Shown: piece after piece, positions 8,459-17,381 of the stretch
Layout: each line of letters begins with the position of its first letter
Position numbering within the stretch: the first letter of the stretch is position 1
Assembly: GCF_032464895.1 (NCBI RefSeq)
Contig: NZ_JAWDIC010000001.1
Location: forward strand, 1,116,001 to 1,180,000
Source of the DNA: Phycicoccus sp. M110.8
GTDB lineage: Bacteria > Actinomycetota > Actinomycetes > Actinomycetales > Dermatophilaceae
Length of the DNA: 64,000 nt
Reading direction: 5' to 3'
The notes under the pieces: generated by a model
Databases searched by the model: none
Seen by the model: only the letters and a program-made list of their open reading frames with translations
Told to the model about the DNA's origin: nothing
Program-made: the position numbers and the translations under genes

Positions 8459-9124
8459 CTAGGCGCCGACCAGGTCCGCCACGCCTGCGAGCGTGGTGCG
8501 TCGGACGCCGGCGTAGTCGAGGGGCTCGTCACCGTGGTCGATGTACGCGATCTCCTTGATCCCCATCGCGGTGGCTGGGATGACGTCGTACCAGATGTGC
8601 GCCGACACGTGCAGCAGGTCGGCCGGGTCGGCGTCCAGCTCGTCGAGCATGTACTCGAACGCACGAAGGCGTGGCTTGTAGGCCCCCGCCTGCTCGGCTG
8701 TGAACACCCGGTAGAACTCCACGCCGAGCTTCTCGACGTTGCCGTTGACGAGGTGGTCGGAGTGGTTCGTCAGGATCACCAGGGGGTACTTCTTCGCAAG
8801 CCGCTGCAGCGGCTCCACGACGTCCGGGTGCGGCCCCCAGGTCGGGATGGCGTCGACCATCTGGTCGACGTCGGACTGGCGGAACTCGATCTTCCACCGC
8901 TTGCACGTCCGCTCCCAGGAGTCACGGATGACCTGGGGGTAGGGCTTGTACTCGCCCAGCACCTCGTCCTCGCGGTAGCTGCTGAAGTGGTCCCGAAGGA
9001 GGGAGTGGTCATCAGGCGGCACGACCCCGTCGAGAACGGAGGTGACGATCGGAGCGAGCTGGAAGTTCGTGAGCGTGCCCAGCATGTCGAAGGTGATGAA
9101 CCTGGGGGTGAGGATGTCGCTCAT
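8459..9124 (-). CDS. HAD hydrolase, haloacid-dehalogenase type II-like (paralogue 1)
   Basis: A 221-residue HAD protein. Motif I is FDMLGTL (nucleophilic Asp about residue 13), motif II LTN (about 117-119), motif III Lys in YKPR, motif IV HVSAHIWYD. The second Asp of phosphatase motif I is replaced by Leu, as in 2-haloacid dehalogenases, but the dehalogenase SSNxWD signature reads SAHxWYD. The real reaction is uncertain. It leads the operon HAD, aldolase-like, RidA, SDR. ATG at 9124 is preferred. Three paralogues with the same length and C-terminal LxG[AL] end occur in the window. Confidence 0.9.
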   Translation of the reverse strand: MSDILTPRFITFDMLGTLTNFQLAPIVTSVLDGVVPPDDHSLLRDHFSSYREDEVLGEYKPYPQVIRDSWERTCKRWKIEFRQSDVDQMVDAIPTWGPHPDVVEPLQRLAKKYPLVILTNHSDHLVNGNVEKLGVEFYRVFTAEQAGAYKPRLRAFEYMLDELDADPADLLHVSAHIWYDVIPATAMGIKEIAYIDHGDEPLDYAGVRRTTLAGVADLVGA

Positions 9125-9186
9125 TGGTCGGTGCCTCCATCGGCAGTCAGCTGTCTCGGGATGTGGTGCTGCGAGCGTACACATTA

Positions 9187-9201
9187 GATTCATGTTGAAT
9201 C
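9187..9201. promoter_or_regulatory. GATTCA-N3-TGAATC palindrome upstream of HAD 1 operon
   Basis: Perfect 6-3-6 inverted repeat 63-77 bases upstream of the HAD start at 9124, in a 243-bp AT-richer gap between two minus-strand units. It looks like an operator but differs from the ATTGTCGACAAT sites, so this operon may answer to another regulator. Confidence 0.5.
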
Positions 9202-9367
9202 AATTGTTTCCAGCGATCATTCTCGGTTTTCTGCGTCGCCAGCGGCTGCACCCAATTGCGTTGGAGCACAACGACATACAAGTTGATGCCGCCCTCCTCG
9301 TGTGCCGGTGCTGCACCACTCGCCGGCCCCACCACCGCCGCCCGGGGTGGGGCGCTCGCGGCCGTCC

Positions 9368-9925
9368 TCAGGCCGGCACCCTCCGGGCCGCAGCGACGCG
9401 TCTGAGCTCTGCGAGACATCGCCGGGTCACCTGCTCGGGGGTCCCGCGCCCGTCCACCACGGCGAGGAGGCCCCGGGCCTGGAACCAGGACAGCAACGGC
9501 CCGACCGTGTCGTCGAAGCCCACGACCCGTCGCCTCAGCCGGTCGCCATCGGCCGGGAGCCGGCGCAGTGCCTCCTGGTGCGGTACGCCCAGCAGGATGG
9601 CCAGGTCGAGCGTCTGCCCGCAGTCCGTGCACCATCGCTCGAGGTGCTGGGCCTGCTCAGGGGTGCGGGGGAACCCGTGCAGCAACCAGCCTCGTCGGGT
9701 GTCACGGTGGGACAGCCGCTCGCGGACCAGGGCCACGCAGTCGACGTCCGTGGGTTCCATCCCCGCGGCGAGTGCCGCCCGCACTCGCGCTCCGAGGGGT
9801 GTGCCCGCCGCGTGGACGCGCAGGACGTGGTCGCCACCGACAGCGGGCAGCCCCAGCGACTCGGACAGGAGGCCGGCCTGGGTGGCTGCTCCCGCGCCCG
9901 GCGCTCCCAGGAGCACGACCCTCAC
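9368..9925 (-). CDS. Adenylate kinase-like protein with altered P-loop
   Basis: A 185-residue protein that aligns with short nucleoside-monophosphate kinases: GAPGAG...TQA at residues 8-17, GGDHVLR, and GFPRTPEQAQ (about 90-99, the NMP-binding signature). The Walker A lysine is missing: GAPGAGAAT instead of GxPGxGKGT. The conserved ATP-lid arginines are not clear. Kinase activity is therefore doubtful, although nucleotide binding may remain. It starts with GTG overlapping the aldehyde dehydrogenase stop by 4 bp (GTGA), so it is translated from the catabolic operon. It is not the housekeeping adk. Confidence 0.75.
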   Translation of the reverse strand: MRVVLLGAPGAGAATQAGLLSESLGLPAVGGDHVLRVHAAGTPLGARVRAALAAGMEPTDVDCVALVRERLSHRDTRRGWLLHGFPRTPEQAQHLERWCTDCGQTLDLAILLGVPHQEALRRLPADGDRLRRRVVGFDDTVGPLLSWFQARGLLAVVDGRGTPEQVTRRCLAELRRVAAARRVPA

Positions 9926-11427
9926 GACGTCGCTCGACCATCGGCCGTGACCGCGGGCGGCGGTTGCCGGCGCACCGCGACGATCTTGGGTTCGGTCAGC
10001 TCGCGAACGACCAGCTCGGGCCCCTCCCGTCCGATCCCCGAACGCTTGAAACCGCCGAACGGCATGGCGTCCACGCGGAAGTCGGAGCTCTCGTTGATCA
10101 TCACCGCCCCTACTCGCAGGTCCGCGGCGACGGAAAGGGCCACGTCGAGGTCGCGGGTGAAGACACCGGCCTGCAAACCTGTCTCGACCGCGTTGGCGGA
10201 TGCCACGGCCTCGGTCAGGTCCTCGAACGGCTCCAGGGACACCACCGGTCCGAAGACCTCCTCGAGGCGGAGCCTCGCGTCCTCGGGCACGCCGGTCAGG
10301 ACGGCAGGCGTCAGGAAGGCTCCGGTGCGCACGCCACCGGTGTGCAGTGTCGCCCCGGCCCGGACCGCCTCGTCCACCCAGCTGCTGACCCGGGTCGCCT
10401 CCTCCACCGAGATGAGCGGACCCACATCCGTGTCCTCGCTCCGTTTGCTCCCGACCCTCAGTGCCTGCGCCCCGGCCACGACTCGGTCGAGCACGGCATC
10501 GAAGAGCTCGGCCGCGATGAAGACGCGCTGCACCGACAGGCAGTTCTGCCCCGCGACACCGAAGGCACCCTGGACGACCGCGTCGGCCACCTGGCCGGGG
10601 TCTGCGTCCGCACATGCGATCAGGGCGTTGTTACCGCCCAGCTCCATCAACAGCTTTCGAGCCGGGCCGCCGGCCGCGATGCGGTCGGCCGTGCGCGGCC
10701 CCCCGGTGAAGGAGATGACCTCCACCCGGCGGTCGGCGACGAGCGCCGGCCCGGCGTCCGCGCCGCTCACCACCGCCAGGAACGATCCCGGCACCCCGCA
10801 CTCCAGGAGGAGGTCGACCAGCGCGTACGCCGACAGCGGGGTGGGGGCGGCGGGCTTGAGGACCACGGGGTTCCCGGCGATCAGAGCCGGACCGAGCTTG
10901 TGGGCCACGAGGTTGAGCGGGTCGTTGAAGGGAGTGATGGCCCCCACCACGCCGATGGGTTCACGGGTGTACCAGCCGAGCCACCCAGTCCCGCGAGCTG
11001 TGTCGTCGAAGGGCACCGTGCCGCCTGCCAGCTCGCCTGCCGCTCGCGCCGAGACCCGCAGGGTGTCCGTCGCCCGCAGGACCTCGCTCCGCGCCTGGGC
11101 GAGTGTCTTACACCCCTCCGCGGCGATGAGATGGGCGAAGCGCTCGACGAGGTGCGTCAGCCGGTGCGCGGCACTCTCCAAGGTCTCTCGGCGCTGCCAC
11201 AGCGGCCACGAGGTGGACTGCCAGTTGCGAGCGAGGTAATCCACCGCACGCCGAACCTCGTCCTCCGTGGCGTCCATGACGCGCCCGAGCTCCGCACCGT
11301 CCTCCGGGTCGTGGACGCTCAGCCAGCGGGCACCGTCCTGCCAGCGACCCTCCCAGAAGCCACCAGCAAGTGGCTGCCACACCTCGACCTCGGACGAGGT
11401 GCGCGTGCCTTCCTCCACCGGGCTCAT
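9922..11427 (-). CDS. Aldehyde dehydrogenase (ALDH superfamily)
   Basis: A 501-residue NAD(P)-dependent dehydrogenase. It shows the general-base Glu in LLMELGGNN (residues about 262-270), the catalytic Cys in AGQNCLS (about 300) and the C-terminal EEVFGPVV and FGGFKRSG patches. It would oxidise the aldehyde released by the amine oxidase encoded in the same operon (16085-17362). ATG at 11427 overlaps the stop of the transporter ATPase gene (ATGA) and has GAGGAGG upstream. The best family resemblance is to benzaldehyde/vanillin-type or salicylaldehyde ALDHs; the substrate is not fixed by sequence. Confidence 0.93.
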   Translation of the reverse strand: MSPVEEGTRTSSEVEVWQPLAGGFWEGRWQDGARWLSVHDPEDGAELGRVMDATEDEVRRAVDYLARNWQSTSWPLWQRRETLESAAHRLTHLVERFAHLIAAEGCKTLAQARSEVLRATDTLRVSARAAGELAGGTVPFDDTARGTGWLGWYTREPIGVVGAITPFNDPLNLVAHKLGPALIAGNPVVLKPAAPTPLSAYALVDLLLECGVPGSFLAVVSGADAGPALVADRRVEVISFTGGPRTADRIAAGGPARKLLMELGGNNALIACADADPGQVADAVVQGAFGVAGQNCLSVQRVFIAAELFDAVLDRVVAGAQALRVGSKRSEDTDVGPLISVEEATRVSSWVDEAVRAGATLHTGGVRTGAFLTPAVLTGVPEDARLRLEEVFGPVVSLEPFEDLTEAVASANAVETGLQAGVFTRDLDVALSVAADLRVGAVMINESSDFRVDAMPFGGFKRSGIGREGPELVVRELTEPKIVAVRRQPPPAVTADGRATS

Positions 11428-12461
11428 GCGTTCGCCTCCTCTTCGTGCACCAGGAGCTGTCGCGACTCCTCCCATCGGTGGCACCTGACCTGGTGCCCGT
11501 CCCCGACCTCGCGGAGCTCCGGCATCACCGTGCGGCACGTGTCGGTCGCCAGGGGACACCGCGTGTTGAACCGGCATCCGGAAGGGGGGTTGATGGGTGA
11601 CGGGGGCTCGCCGGCGACGACCGTGTCGCCGGCCGTGACGGAAGCCGACAGGAGGGCGATCGTGTACGGGTGGAGGGCTCCTTCGAACAGGTCCTCCCGC
11701 GGCGCCGTCTCCACGATCTGGCCGAGGTACATGACGGCAACGCGGTCACTCACGAACCGGACCACGCGCAGGTCGTGCGAGATCACGATCATCGAGAGGT
11801 GGTGGTCTCGGCGCAGCCGGTTGAGCAGGTTCAGCACCTTGGCCTGCACGGAGGCGTCCAGGGCCGACGTGGGCTCGTCACAGACCAGCAGCTTGGGGCT
11901 GGTGAGCAGCGCCCTTGCGATCACGACCCGCTGGAGCTGGCCACCCGAGCACTCGCCGGGATACCTGTCCACATAGGTCGGGTCCAGGCCCACCTCCTCC
12001 AGGGCTGCCACGACCCGGTCACGACGATCCGCCCTCGTCCCGATCGCGTGGGTGGCCAGGACGGCCGCCAGGCTCGCCCCGAGCGTCATCCGCGGGTCCA
12101 TGGCCGCATGCGGGTCCTGGAAGACCAGCTGGGCCTTGGTTCGCAGTTCCCTGACCGTCGCGCCGGAGCCCCTCGTGACGTCGGTGCCGTCGACCGAGAC
12201 CACTCCCGAGTCGATCCGCAGCAGGCGCAGGACCACCCGGGCCAAGGTGCTCTTGCCCGAGCCCGACTCGCCGACCAGTCCCAGCACCTCGCCCTGCCCC
12301 ACCCGCAGGGACACGCCATCGACGGAGTGCACGACGTCGGGCTTGCCCAGGAGGTGACGACGACCCACGCGGAAGTGCTTGACGACGTCGCGCAGGACGA
12401 CGATGTCCTCCGCGGTCGGCTGGACGGTCGGCGTCGACGGGGCCGCTTCCACCATGCTCAT
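11424..12461 (-). CDS. Oligopeptide-type ABC transporter ATP-binding protein (DppF/OppF-like)
   Basis: A 345-residue cytoplasmic ATPase. Walker A GESGSGKST (residues about 66-74), Q-loop VFQDPHAAMDPRM, signature CSGGQLQRV, Walker B LLVCDEPTSALD and the H-switch ISHDL are intact. The C-terminal oligo_HPY region (CRFNTRCPLATDTC) has the Cys cluster typical of peptide importers, where a [4Fe-4S] cluster can bind. The start at 12461 overlaps the previous stop by 4 bp; a second ATG six bases later is also possible. Works with the partner ATPase and two permeases upstream. Confidence 0.95.
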   Translation of the reverse strand: MSMVEAAPSTPTVQPTAEDIVVLRDVVKHFRVGRRHLLGKPDVVHSVDGVSLRVGQGEVLGLVGESGSGKSTLARVVLRLLRIDSGVVSVDGTDVTRGSGATVRELRTKAQLVFQDPHAAMDPRMTLGASLAAVLATHAIGTRADRRDRVVAALEEVGLDPTYVDRYPGECSGGQLQRVVIARALLTSPKLLVCDEPTSALDASVQAKVLNLLNRLRRDHHLSMIVISHDLRVVRFVSDRVAVMYLGQIVETAPREDLFEGALHPYTIALLSASVTAGDTVVAGEPPSPINPPSGCRFNTRCPLATDTCRTVMPELREVGDGHQVRCHRWEESRQLLVHEEEANA

Positions 12462-13453
12462 CCCGCCTTCTCCGTCACTGCCGTGGCCCAGCACCGTGCC
12501 GTGTGCTGCACCGAGCCACAGTCCGCCAGCGCCGGCTCCTGGGTCTCGCACTTGACCTCGATGTGCTCTGCCGTGCACACCAGGCACCGTGGGCGGAAAC
12601 GACACCCGTCACCGACCGCCCGTGCCGTGTTCGCGTCACCGGGGATCATGAAGAGGTCGCCGTCTCGCTGCGGCTCCAACAGGGAGCACTGGATCAGGGC
12701 CTTGGTGTACGGGTGCTGCGGCGCCTTCAGGATCTCCTGCGCAGGCCCGGTCTCGACGATGCGCCCGGCATACATGACCGCGATCCGGTCCGCGATCGAG
12801 GAGACGACGCCGAGGTCGTGGGACACGAAGAGGACGGACATCCCCGTCTCGGCCTGCTTCGCCTTGATGAGCCTCAGTATCTGCACCTCAACCGTGACGT
12901 CGAGGGCTGTTGTCGGCTCGTCGGCGATCAGGACGTCCGGCTGGCCGGCCAGCGCCATGGCGATCATCACCCGTTGCGCGATCCCGCCCGAGAGCTGGTG
13001 GGCGTAGGAGCGCGCCCGGCGCTCCGGTTCGGCGATGCCCACGTCCGCCAGCAGCTCGACGACGCGCGCGTGGGCCTGGCGCCGGCTCAGCCCGGCGTGC
13101 CGACGAAGGGGCTCGGCGACCTGGGCCGCGACGGTCGAGGTGGGATCGAGCATGCGCTTGGGTTGCTGGAACAGCATGCTGATGCGCCCGCCACGGACCT
13201 CGTTCATGGCACGTTCGCTGGCGTTGAGGACATCCACGTCCCCGAGGCGCAACGTCTCGGCGCTCATGCGGGCCCCAGGAGGGAGCAGCCGCATGATCGA
13301 CAGGGCCGTCATGCTCTTGCCGGACCCCGACTCCCCCACCAGGGCCAGCACCTCCCCCGGAGCCGTGGACAGCGACACGCCGTCGAGGACCGGGGCCGAG
13401 TCCTGTCGGCCCAGCCTGACGGTGAGCCCCTCGACGGTCAGCGCGTCACCCAT
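12458..13453 (-). CDS. Oligopeptide-type ABC transporter ATP-binding protein (DppD/OppD-like)
   Basis: A 331-residue ATPase with Walker A GESGSGKSM (residues about 39-47), QQPKRMLDP Q-loop, signature LSGGIAQRV, Walker B LIADEPTTALD and SHDLGVV. The oligo_HPY tail has CRFRPRCLVC with the Cys set. The Q-loop reads LFQQPKRML rather than the common FQDPMTSLNP, a mild divergence. ATG at 13453 lies 8 bp inside the end of the GntR gene, so translation is probably coupled. Confidence 0.95.
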   Translation of the reverse strand: MGDALTVEGLTVRLGRQDSAPVLDGVSLSTAPGEVLALVGESGSGKSMTALSIMRLLPPGARMSAETLRLGDVDVLNASERAMNEVRGGRISMLFQQPKRMLDPTSTVAAQVAEPLRRHAGLSRRQAHARVVELLADVGIAEPERRARSYAHQLSGGIAQRVMIAMALAGQPDVLIADEPTTALDVTVEVQILRLIKAKQAETGMSVLFVSHDLGVVSSIADRIAVMYAGRIVETGPAQEILKAPQHPYTKALIQCSLLEPQRDGDLFMIPGDANTARAVGDGCRFRPRCLVCTAEHIEVKCETQEPALADCGSVQHTARCWATAVTEKAG

Positions 13454-14162
13454 GGCCGTCTCCCGCGTGAACCACCCCGGTGCCGTCACCCGGGGCGATG
13501 GTCATGAGCGTGTTCAGCCCGGTCTGCAGGTGGCCCTCGAGCTCCTTGATCAGCGCCTCCCTGTCCCCGGCCACGAGGTGCTGGAAGATCTGCTGGTGCT
13601 CCTCCACGTAGTCCGTCCGCCCCTCGATCGTCGACAACAGCAGGTTGATTCCGAGCCGGGACTCCCCCAGCAACGTGGCATACATGCGGGAGAGCCGCGG
13701 TGACCCTGCGGCCTCCACGACCACCTCGTGGAACCGGAGGTCCGCGGCTGCCACGGCTCTCCAGTCCTCGTCCCTGATCCCCGCCGCCATCTGGCCTAGC
13801 GCCTGCTCGAGGGCTGCGATGTCAGCCGCCTTGAGGCCGGACTCGACGATCCGGATCATGGCTGCGCGCTCGATGGCGGCCCGTGCGAAGTAGACGTCCT
13901 TGAGGTCCTCCTCCGTGAGGACCGGCACGAACACCCCACGGTGGGGCTCGCTGATCAGGAGTCCCTCCTGGACCAGGCGTTGCAGGCCCTCGCGCAGCGG
14001 TCCCCGGCTCGTCGCGAACTGCGTGGCGAGGTCGACCTCGTTGAGCTGCATCCCCGGCGGGTAGGTGCCGTCAAGGATCCGCCGTCGGACCTGGGAGGTG
14101 ATGACGGACGACAGCGTCCGCTTCCGCACGTCCGGTTGCCCCTGCTGCCGCCTGCTGCTCAC
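13446..14162 (-). CDS. GntR family regulator, FCD subfamily, inside the transporter operon (second of three)
   Basis: A 238-residue repressor. The winged helix (residues about 12-80) holds VDLATQFATSRGPLREGLQRL, the recognition helix of the FadR subfamily. The FCD domain (about 90-225) has the RFHEVVVEAAGS and EEHQQIFQHL ligand/metal segments. GTG at 14162 is chosen for AGGAG 6 bases upstream; ATG at 14204 is the alternative. It is cotranscribed between permease and ATPase genes, so its level follows the transporter. It is a good candidate for binding the ATTGTCGACAAT boxes in front of this operon. Confidence 0.92.
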   Translation of the reverse strand: MSSRRQQGQPDVRKRTLSSVITSQVRRRILDGTYPPGMQLNEVDLATQFATSRGPLREGLQRLVQEGLLISEPHRGVFVPVLTEEDLKDVYFARAAIERAAMIRIVESGLKAADIAALEQALGQMAAGIRDEDWRAVAAADLRFHEVVVEAAGSPRLSRMYATLLGESRLGINLLLSTIEGRTDYVEEHQQIFQHLVAGDREALIKELEGHLQTGLNTLMTIAPGDGTGVVHAGDGHG

Positions 14163-14211
14163 TGGTACTCCTGTCCGGTCACTCTCGCCAAAACCTCGCC
14201 TCATGATGGCC

Positions 14212-15114
14212 TCATTCCTGCCGCCGTCGTCGCACGTCGATCCCCTGGCCGATCAGGGTCACCGAGAGGGCCGTCAGGAAGATGGCCAGTCCCGGGAAGA
14301 CGACCGGTCCCGCCGATCGGCTCATGTAGGGGAGCCCGGCTGCGAGCATGGATCCCCAGTCCGCCGCCGGCGGTTGCACTCCCAGGCCGAGGAAGGACAG
14401 GGCGCCCACGGTGATGAGCATGTGCCCGAACCTGAGCGAGGCGTGCGCCAGCAAGGGACCCGAGGCGTTGGGCAGCACGTGCCGCAGCACGATGAACCGC
14501 CGGGAGAAGCCCAGGCTCTCGGCCGCCTCGATGAAGTCGCGAGAGCTGATCTCGAGCGCAAGCCCGCGCGCGAGCCGGGCGAAGGGTGTCCAGCCCCCCA
14601 CGACCAACGCGATGACCAGCGTGCCGTAGCCCGGGCTCAGGATCGCCACCAGGAACATGGCGACGATCATCTCGGGGAAGGCGAGCAGGACGTCTGACAC
14701 CCGCATCACGAACTCGTCGAACGCTCCCCTGACCCGGGCGCAGACGATTCCCAGAAGCGTGCCGAGGACGGCGGAGATGACGAGCGTGACAGCGGCTATC
14801 GAGACCGAGAACCGCCCTCCCCACATGATGCGGCTCAGCACGTCACGGCCCAGCTGGTCGGTGCCGAGCCAGTTCCGGGCACTCGGCGGCTGCAACCGAC
14901 GCGCCAGGTCCTGGGCCGCGGGGTCGTGGGGAGCGATCCACGGCGTCAGCAGCAGGACCACGACCACGAGCCCCAGGCCGACGAGTCCGACCCGCAGGCT
15001 CCATGGCCAGGTGCCGACCTGGCGCCACCCCCTCGACATCGCACCGCCTCCCATGGGGACCACGTCATGGGTGCCGTCCAGGGCCGGGGAGGCAGGGTTG
15101 TCAACGAGCGACAT
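14212..15114 (-). CDS. Oligopeptide-type ABC transporter permease (DppC/OppC-like)
   Basis: A 300-residue inner-membrane permease. The N-terminal OppC_N helix (residues about 40-62) is followed by HDPAAQDLARRLQPPS and NWLGTDQLGRDVLSR, the hallmark of DppC. The EAA loop is EAAESLGFSRRFIVLRHVLPN (about 193-213). Five to six membrane segments are visible. It starts 14 bp inside the partner permease gene. The GntR gene follows after about 50 bp. Confidence 0.95.
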   Translation of the reverse strand: MSLVDNPASPALDGTHDVVPMGGGAMSRGWRQVGTWPWSLRVGLVGLGLVVVVLLLTPWIAPHDPAAQDLARRLQPPSARNWLGTDQLGRDVLSRIMWGGRFSVSIAAVTLVISAVLGTLLGIVCARVRGAFDEFVMRVSDVLLAFPEMIVAMFLVAILSPGYGTLVIALVVGGWTPFARLARGLALEISSRDFIEAAESLGFSRRFIVLRHVLPNASGPLLAHASLRFGHMLITVGALSFLGLGVQPPAADWGSMLAAGLPYMSRSAGPVVFPGLAIFLTALSVTLIGQGIDVRRRRQE

Positions 15115-16045
15115 GCGAGGACCTCACCGTCGGGTTGATGAGCGCGTAGAGCACGTCGGTGAGGGTGGTGATCAGCACTGTCAGCCCCACGATGCAGACG
15201 ATGGCCGCCTGGATGACCGGGATGTCGCCGTTGGTCACGGACTCGTAGAGCAGCCGCCCCATACCGGGAACGGCGAAGATGACCTCGACGACCACGGACC
15301 CGCCGAGCAGACCAGCCAGCCACACCGAGAAGAGAGTCACGACCGGCAGCACGGCGTTCCGGAGCCCGTGCCTCACCATGGACTGGGCGAAGCTGAGGCC
15401 CCGGCTCCGTGCCGCTGTGATGTGGGGTGACTCGAGCACGTCAACCATCGACGCGCGGGTGACCTGCGTGAAGTAGCTCAACGGCCGCAGCGCCAGGGTC
15501 GCGCAGGGCAGGACCATCGAGGCAGGGTTCGTCCAACCGGCCGAGGGCAGCACCGCCAGGTTGAGCGCGAAGACCAGGACGAGCACCGGCGCCATCCAGT
15601 ACTCGGGGATCGCCACGAATCCCTGCGTGACGGTGGTGATGGCGCGGTCGGTGACGGTTCCCCGCTTGACTGCCGCCAAGGACCCCAGTGGCAGCGCGAC
15701 CAGCAGCGCGATGAGCAGTGCCACCGCCGCAAGGCTGGCCGTCACCGCCAGGGCGCTGCCGACCATCTGCACCACCTCGGTGCGACTGATGTAGGAGAGA
15801 CCGAGGTTGCCGTGGAGGACGTTGTCGAGCCACGTCCAGTACTGGGCCAGCACCGGCTTGTCCAGGCCGTACTTGATCCGCGCGGCATCGACGGCGGCCG
15901 GGTCGAGGTTCGGGTCGCCCGTCCGCGCCCTGAGGATCTTGCGCGTGGGGTCCCCGGGCGTCACGTAGGGAAGCAGGAAGACCAGGAACGACACCGTCAC
16001 CAGGGTCGCGAGCAGGACGCCGAGGCGTCTCAGGAAGAAGAACAC
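15101..16045 (-). CDS. Oligopeptide-type ABC transporter permease (DppB/OppB-like)
   Basis: A 314-residue inner-membrane permease starting with the typical RRLGVLLATLVTVSFLVFLL first helix. It contains the YVTPGDPTRKI periplasmic motif and an EAA loop with ARSRGLSFAQSMVRHGLRN (residues about 210-228). Six membrane segments fit the family. Start is GTG at 16045 with GAGGAGAG upstream. Together with the binding protein at 18095-19639 it forms a complete importer. Confidence 0.95.
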   Translation of the reverse strand: MFFFLRRLGVLLATLVTVSFLVFLLPYVTPGDPTRKILRARTGDPNLDPAAVDAARIKYGLDKPVLAQYWTWLDNVLHGNLGLSYISRTEVVQMVGSALAVTASLAAVALLIALLVALPLGSLAAVKRGTVTDRAITTVTQGFVAIPEYWMAPVLVLVFALNLAVLPSAGWTNPASMVLPCATLALRPLSYFTQVTRASMVDVLESPHITAARSRGLSFAQSMVRHGLRNAVLPVVTLFSVWLAGLLGGSVVVEVIFAVPGMGRLLYESVTNGDIPVIQAAIVCIVGLTVLITTLTDVLYALINPTVRSSHVAR

Positions 16046-16084
16046 GGTTCTCTCCTCAAGCGGTCGTGGGGCAGCGGGCTGAGG

Positions 16085-17362
16085 TCACTTCACAGCGTCG
16101 AGCACCTTGTAGTAGGCGCCGGCAGGCGGCAGGAACCAGGGCGGCCCGAAGTGACCCGGCACCGCCGGGAACGACAGGTTGCGCCAGGTGTTCGAGGACG
16201 AGTCTCCGGCGACCATCTCGGCGAGGACCTTCCCCATGTGCGTAGCCATCTGCACACCATGACCGCTGTACCCCACGGAGTACAGGACCCCGTCACGTTC
16301 GCCGGCATGCACCATCTGGTCGAGGGTCATGTCCACGAGGCCGCCCCAGCAGTAGTCGATGCGGGTGCCCCGCAGCTGGGGAAAGACCTTGGTCATGCCC
16401 CGCTGCAGGATCCGACCGCTCTTGACGTCGGACTCCTGGCTTGACATGGCGAAGCGGGCACGACCGCCGAAGAGCAGGCGGTTGTCCGGCGTGATGCGGA
16501 AGTAGTAGAGGAGGTTGTTGCTGTCGGACGCCATGCGACGGTGCGGGAGGAGCTCGTCCACCACCTCCTGGCTCAGCGGCTCGGTGACGATGATGAAGCT
16601 GCCGATCGGCACGACCCGTCGCCGCAGCCATGGAGTCACCGAACCGGTGTACCCGCTCGTGGCGACGACCACCTGGTCGGCCCGCACGACGCCCTGGGAG
16701 GTCTGCACGTCATGGACCCGGCCGCCTATCCGACGCAGCTCGCTCACCTCGCAGCTCTCGTGGATCGACACACCCCTCGCGTCGCCCGCCCGGGCCAGGC
16801 CTGCGCAGAGCTTGCCGACGTGGGCCCCGGCAGCCATCGGGTCCACCATGGCGCCGTGGTAGTGGTCGCTGCCGATCTCGCTGCGGATCGCCGAGCGCGG
16901 GACGAGCTCCACCGCGTGGCCCAGGTCCTGGTGCAGGAGTCTGGCCGAGGTCTCGAAGTGCTCGTAGTGCGACGGCTTGCACGCGAGGGTCAGCTTGCCG
17001 GTGCGGGCGAAGTCGCAGTCGATCCCCTCGTCCTGGACCACCTTCTCGACGGTGTCGATGGCGTCGTTGTATGCCGTGAACATGCGGGCGGCTTCCCGAT
17101 GGCCGTAACGCTTCACGGCCTTGGGGTAGGAGATCGCCAGACCAGTGGTGGCCATGCCGCCGTTGCGCCCGGACGCGCCCCATCCGACCGTGTTCGCCTC
17201 GAGCAGCACCACCTCGGCTCCCGACCGGGCCAGGTGCAGTGCGGTCGACAGACCGGTGAGGCCGGCCCCAATCACCGCCACGTCTGCCCTGGAGGGCAGC
17301 TCCCGGCGGCGGAAGTCGCCGGCGGGCTCAGCGGTGTCGAGCCAGTACGAGCGCAGCTTCAT
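16085..17362 (-). CDS. FAD-dependent amine oxidase of the PuuB/OrdL type
   Basis: A 425-residue DAO-fold flavoenzyme. The dinucleotide motif VAVIGAGLTGLSTALHLA lies at residues about 29-46, the GWGASGRNGG motif at about 62-71, and the C-terminal FAD contact is SVGYSGHGVQMATHMG. PuuB oxidises gamma-glutamylputrescine to an aldehyde; related OrdL proteins oxidise other secondary or primary amines. An ALDH in the same operon could take the aldehyde. It lies 19 bp after HAD 2 and 39 bp ahead of the permease genes. Substrate is inferred only at class level. Confidence 0.9.
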   Translation of the reverse strand: MKLRSYWLDTAEPAGDFRRRELPSRADVAVIGAGLTGLSTALHLARSGAEVVLLEANTVGWGASGRNGGMATTGLAISYPKAVKRYGHREAARMFTAYNDAIDTVEKVVQDEGIDCDFARTGKLTLACKPSHYEHFETSARLLHQDLGHAVELVPRSAIRSEIGSDHYHGAMVDPMAAGAHVGKLCAGLARAGDARGVSIHESCEVSELRRIGGRVHDVQTSQGVVRADQVVVATSGYTGSVTPWLRRRVVPIGSFIIVTEPLSQEVVDELLPHRRMASDSNNLLYYFRITPDNRLLFGGRARFAMSSQESDVKSGRILQRGMTKVFPQLRGTRIDYCWGGLVDMTLDQMVHAGERDGVLYSVGYSGHGVQMATHMGKVLAEMVAGDSSSNTWRNLSFPAVPGHFGPPWFLPPAGAYYKVLDAVK

Positions 17363-17381
17363 GAGTCCCTACTTCCTTCGC

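Noticed and set aside
9203-9275. CAATTG-rich sequence as another copy of the island operator
   Set aside because: The core TTGTC-ACAA is missing; only short AT-rich similarity remains.
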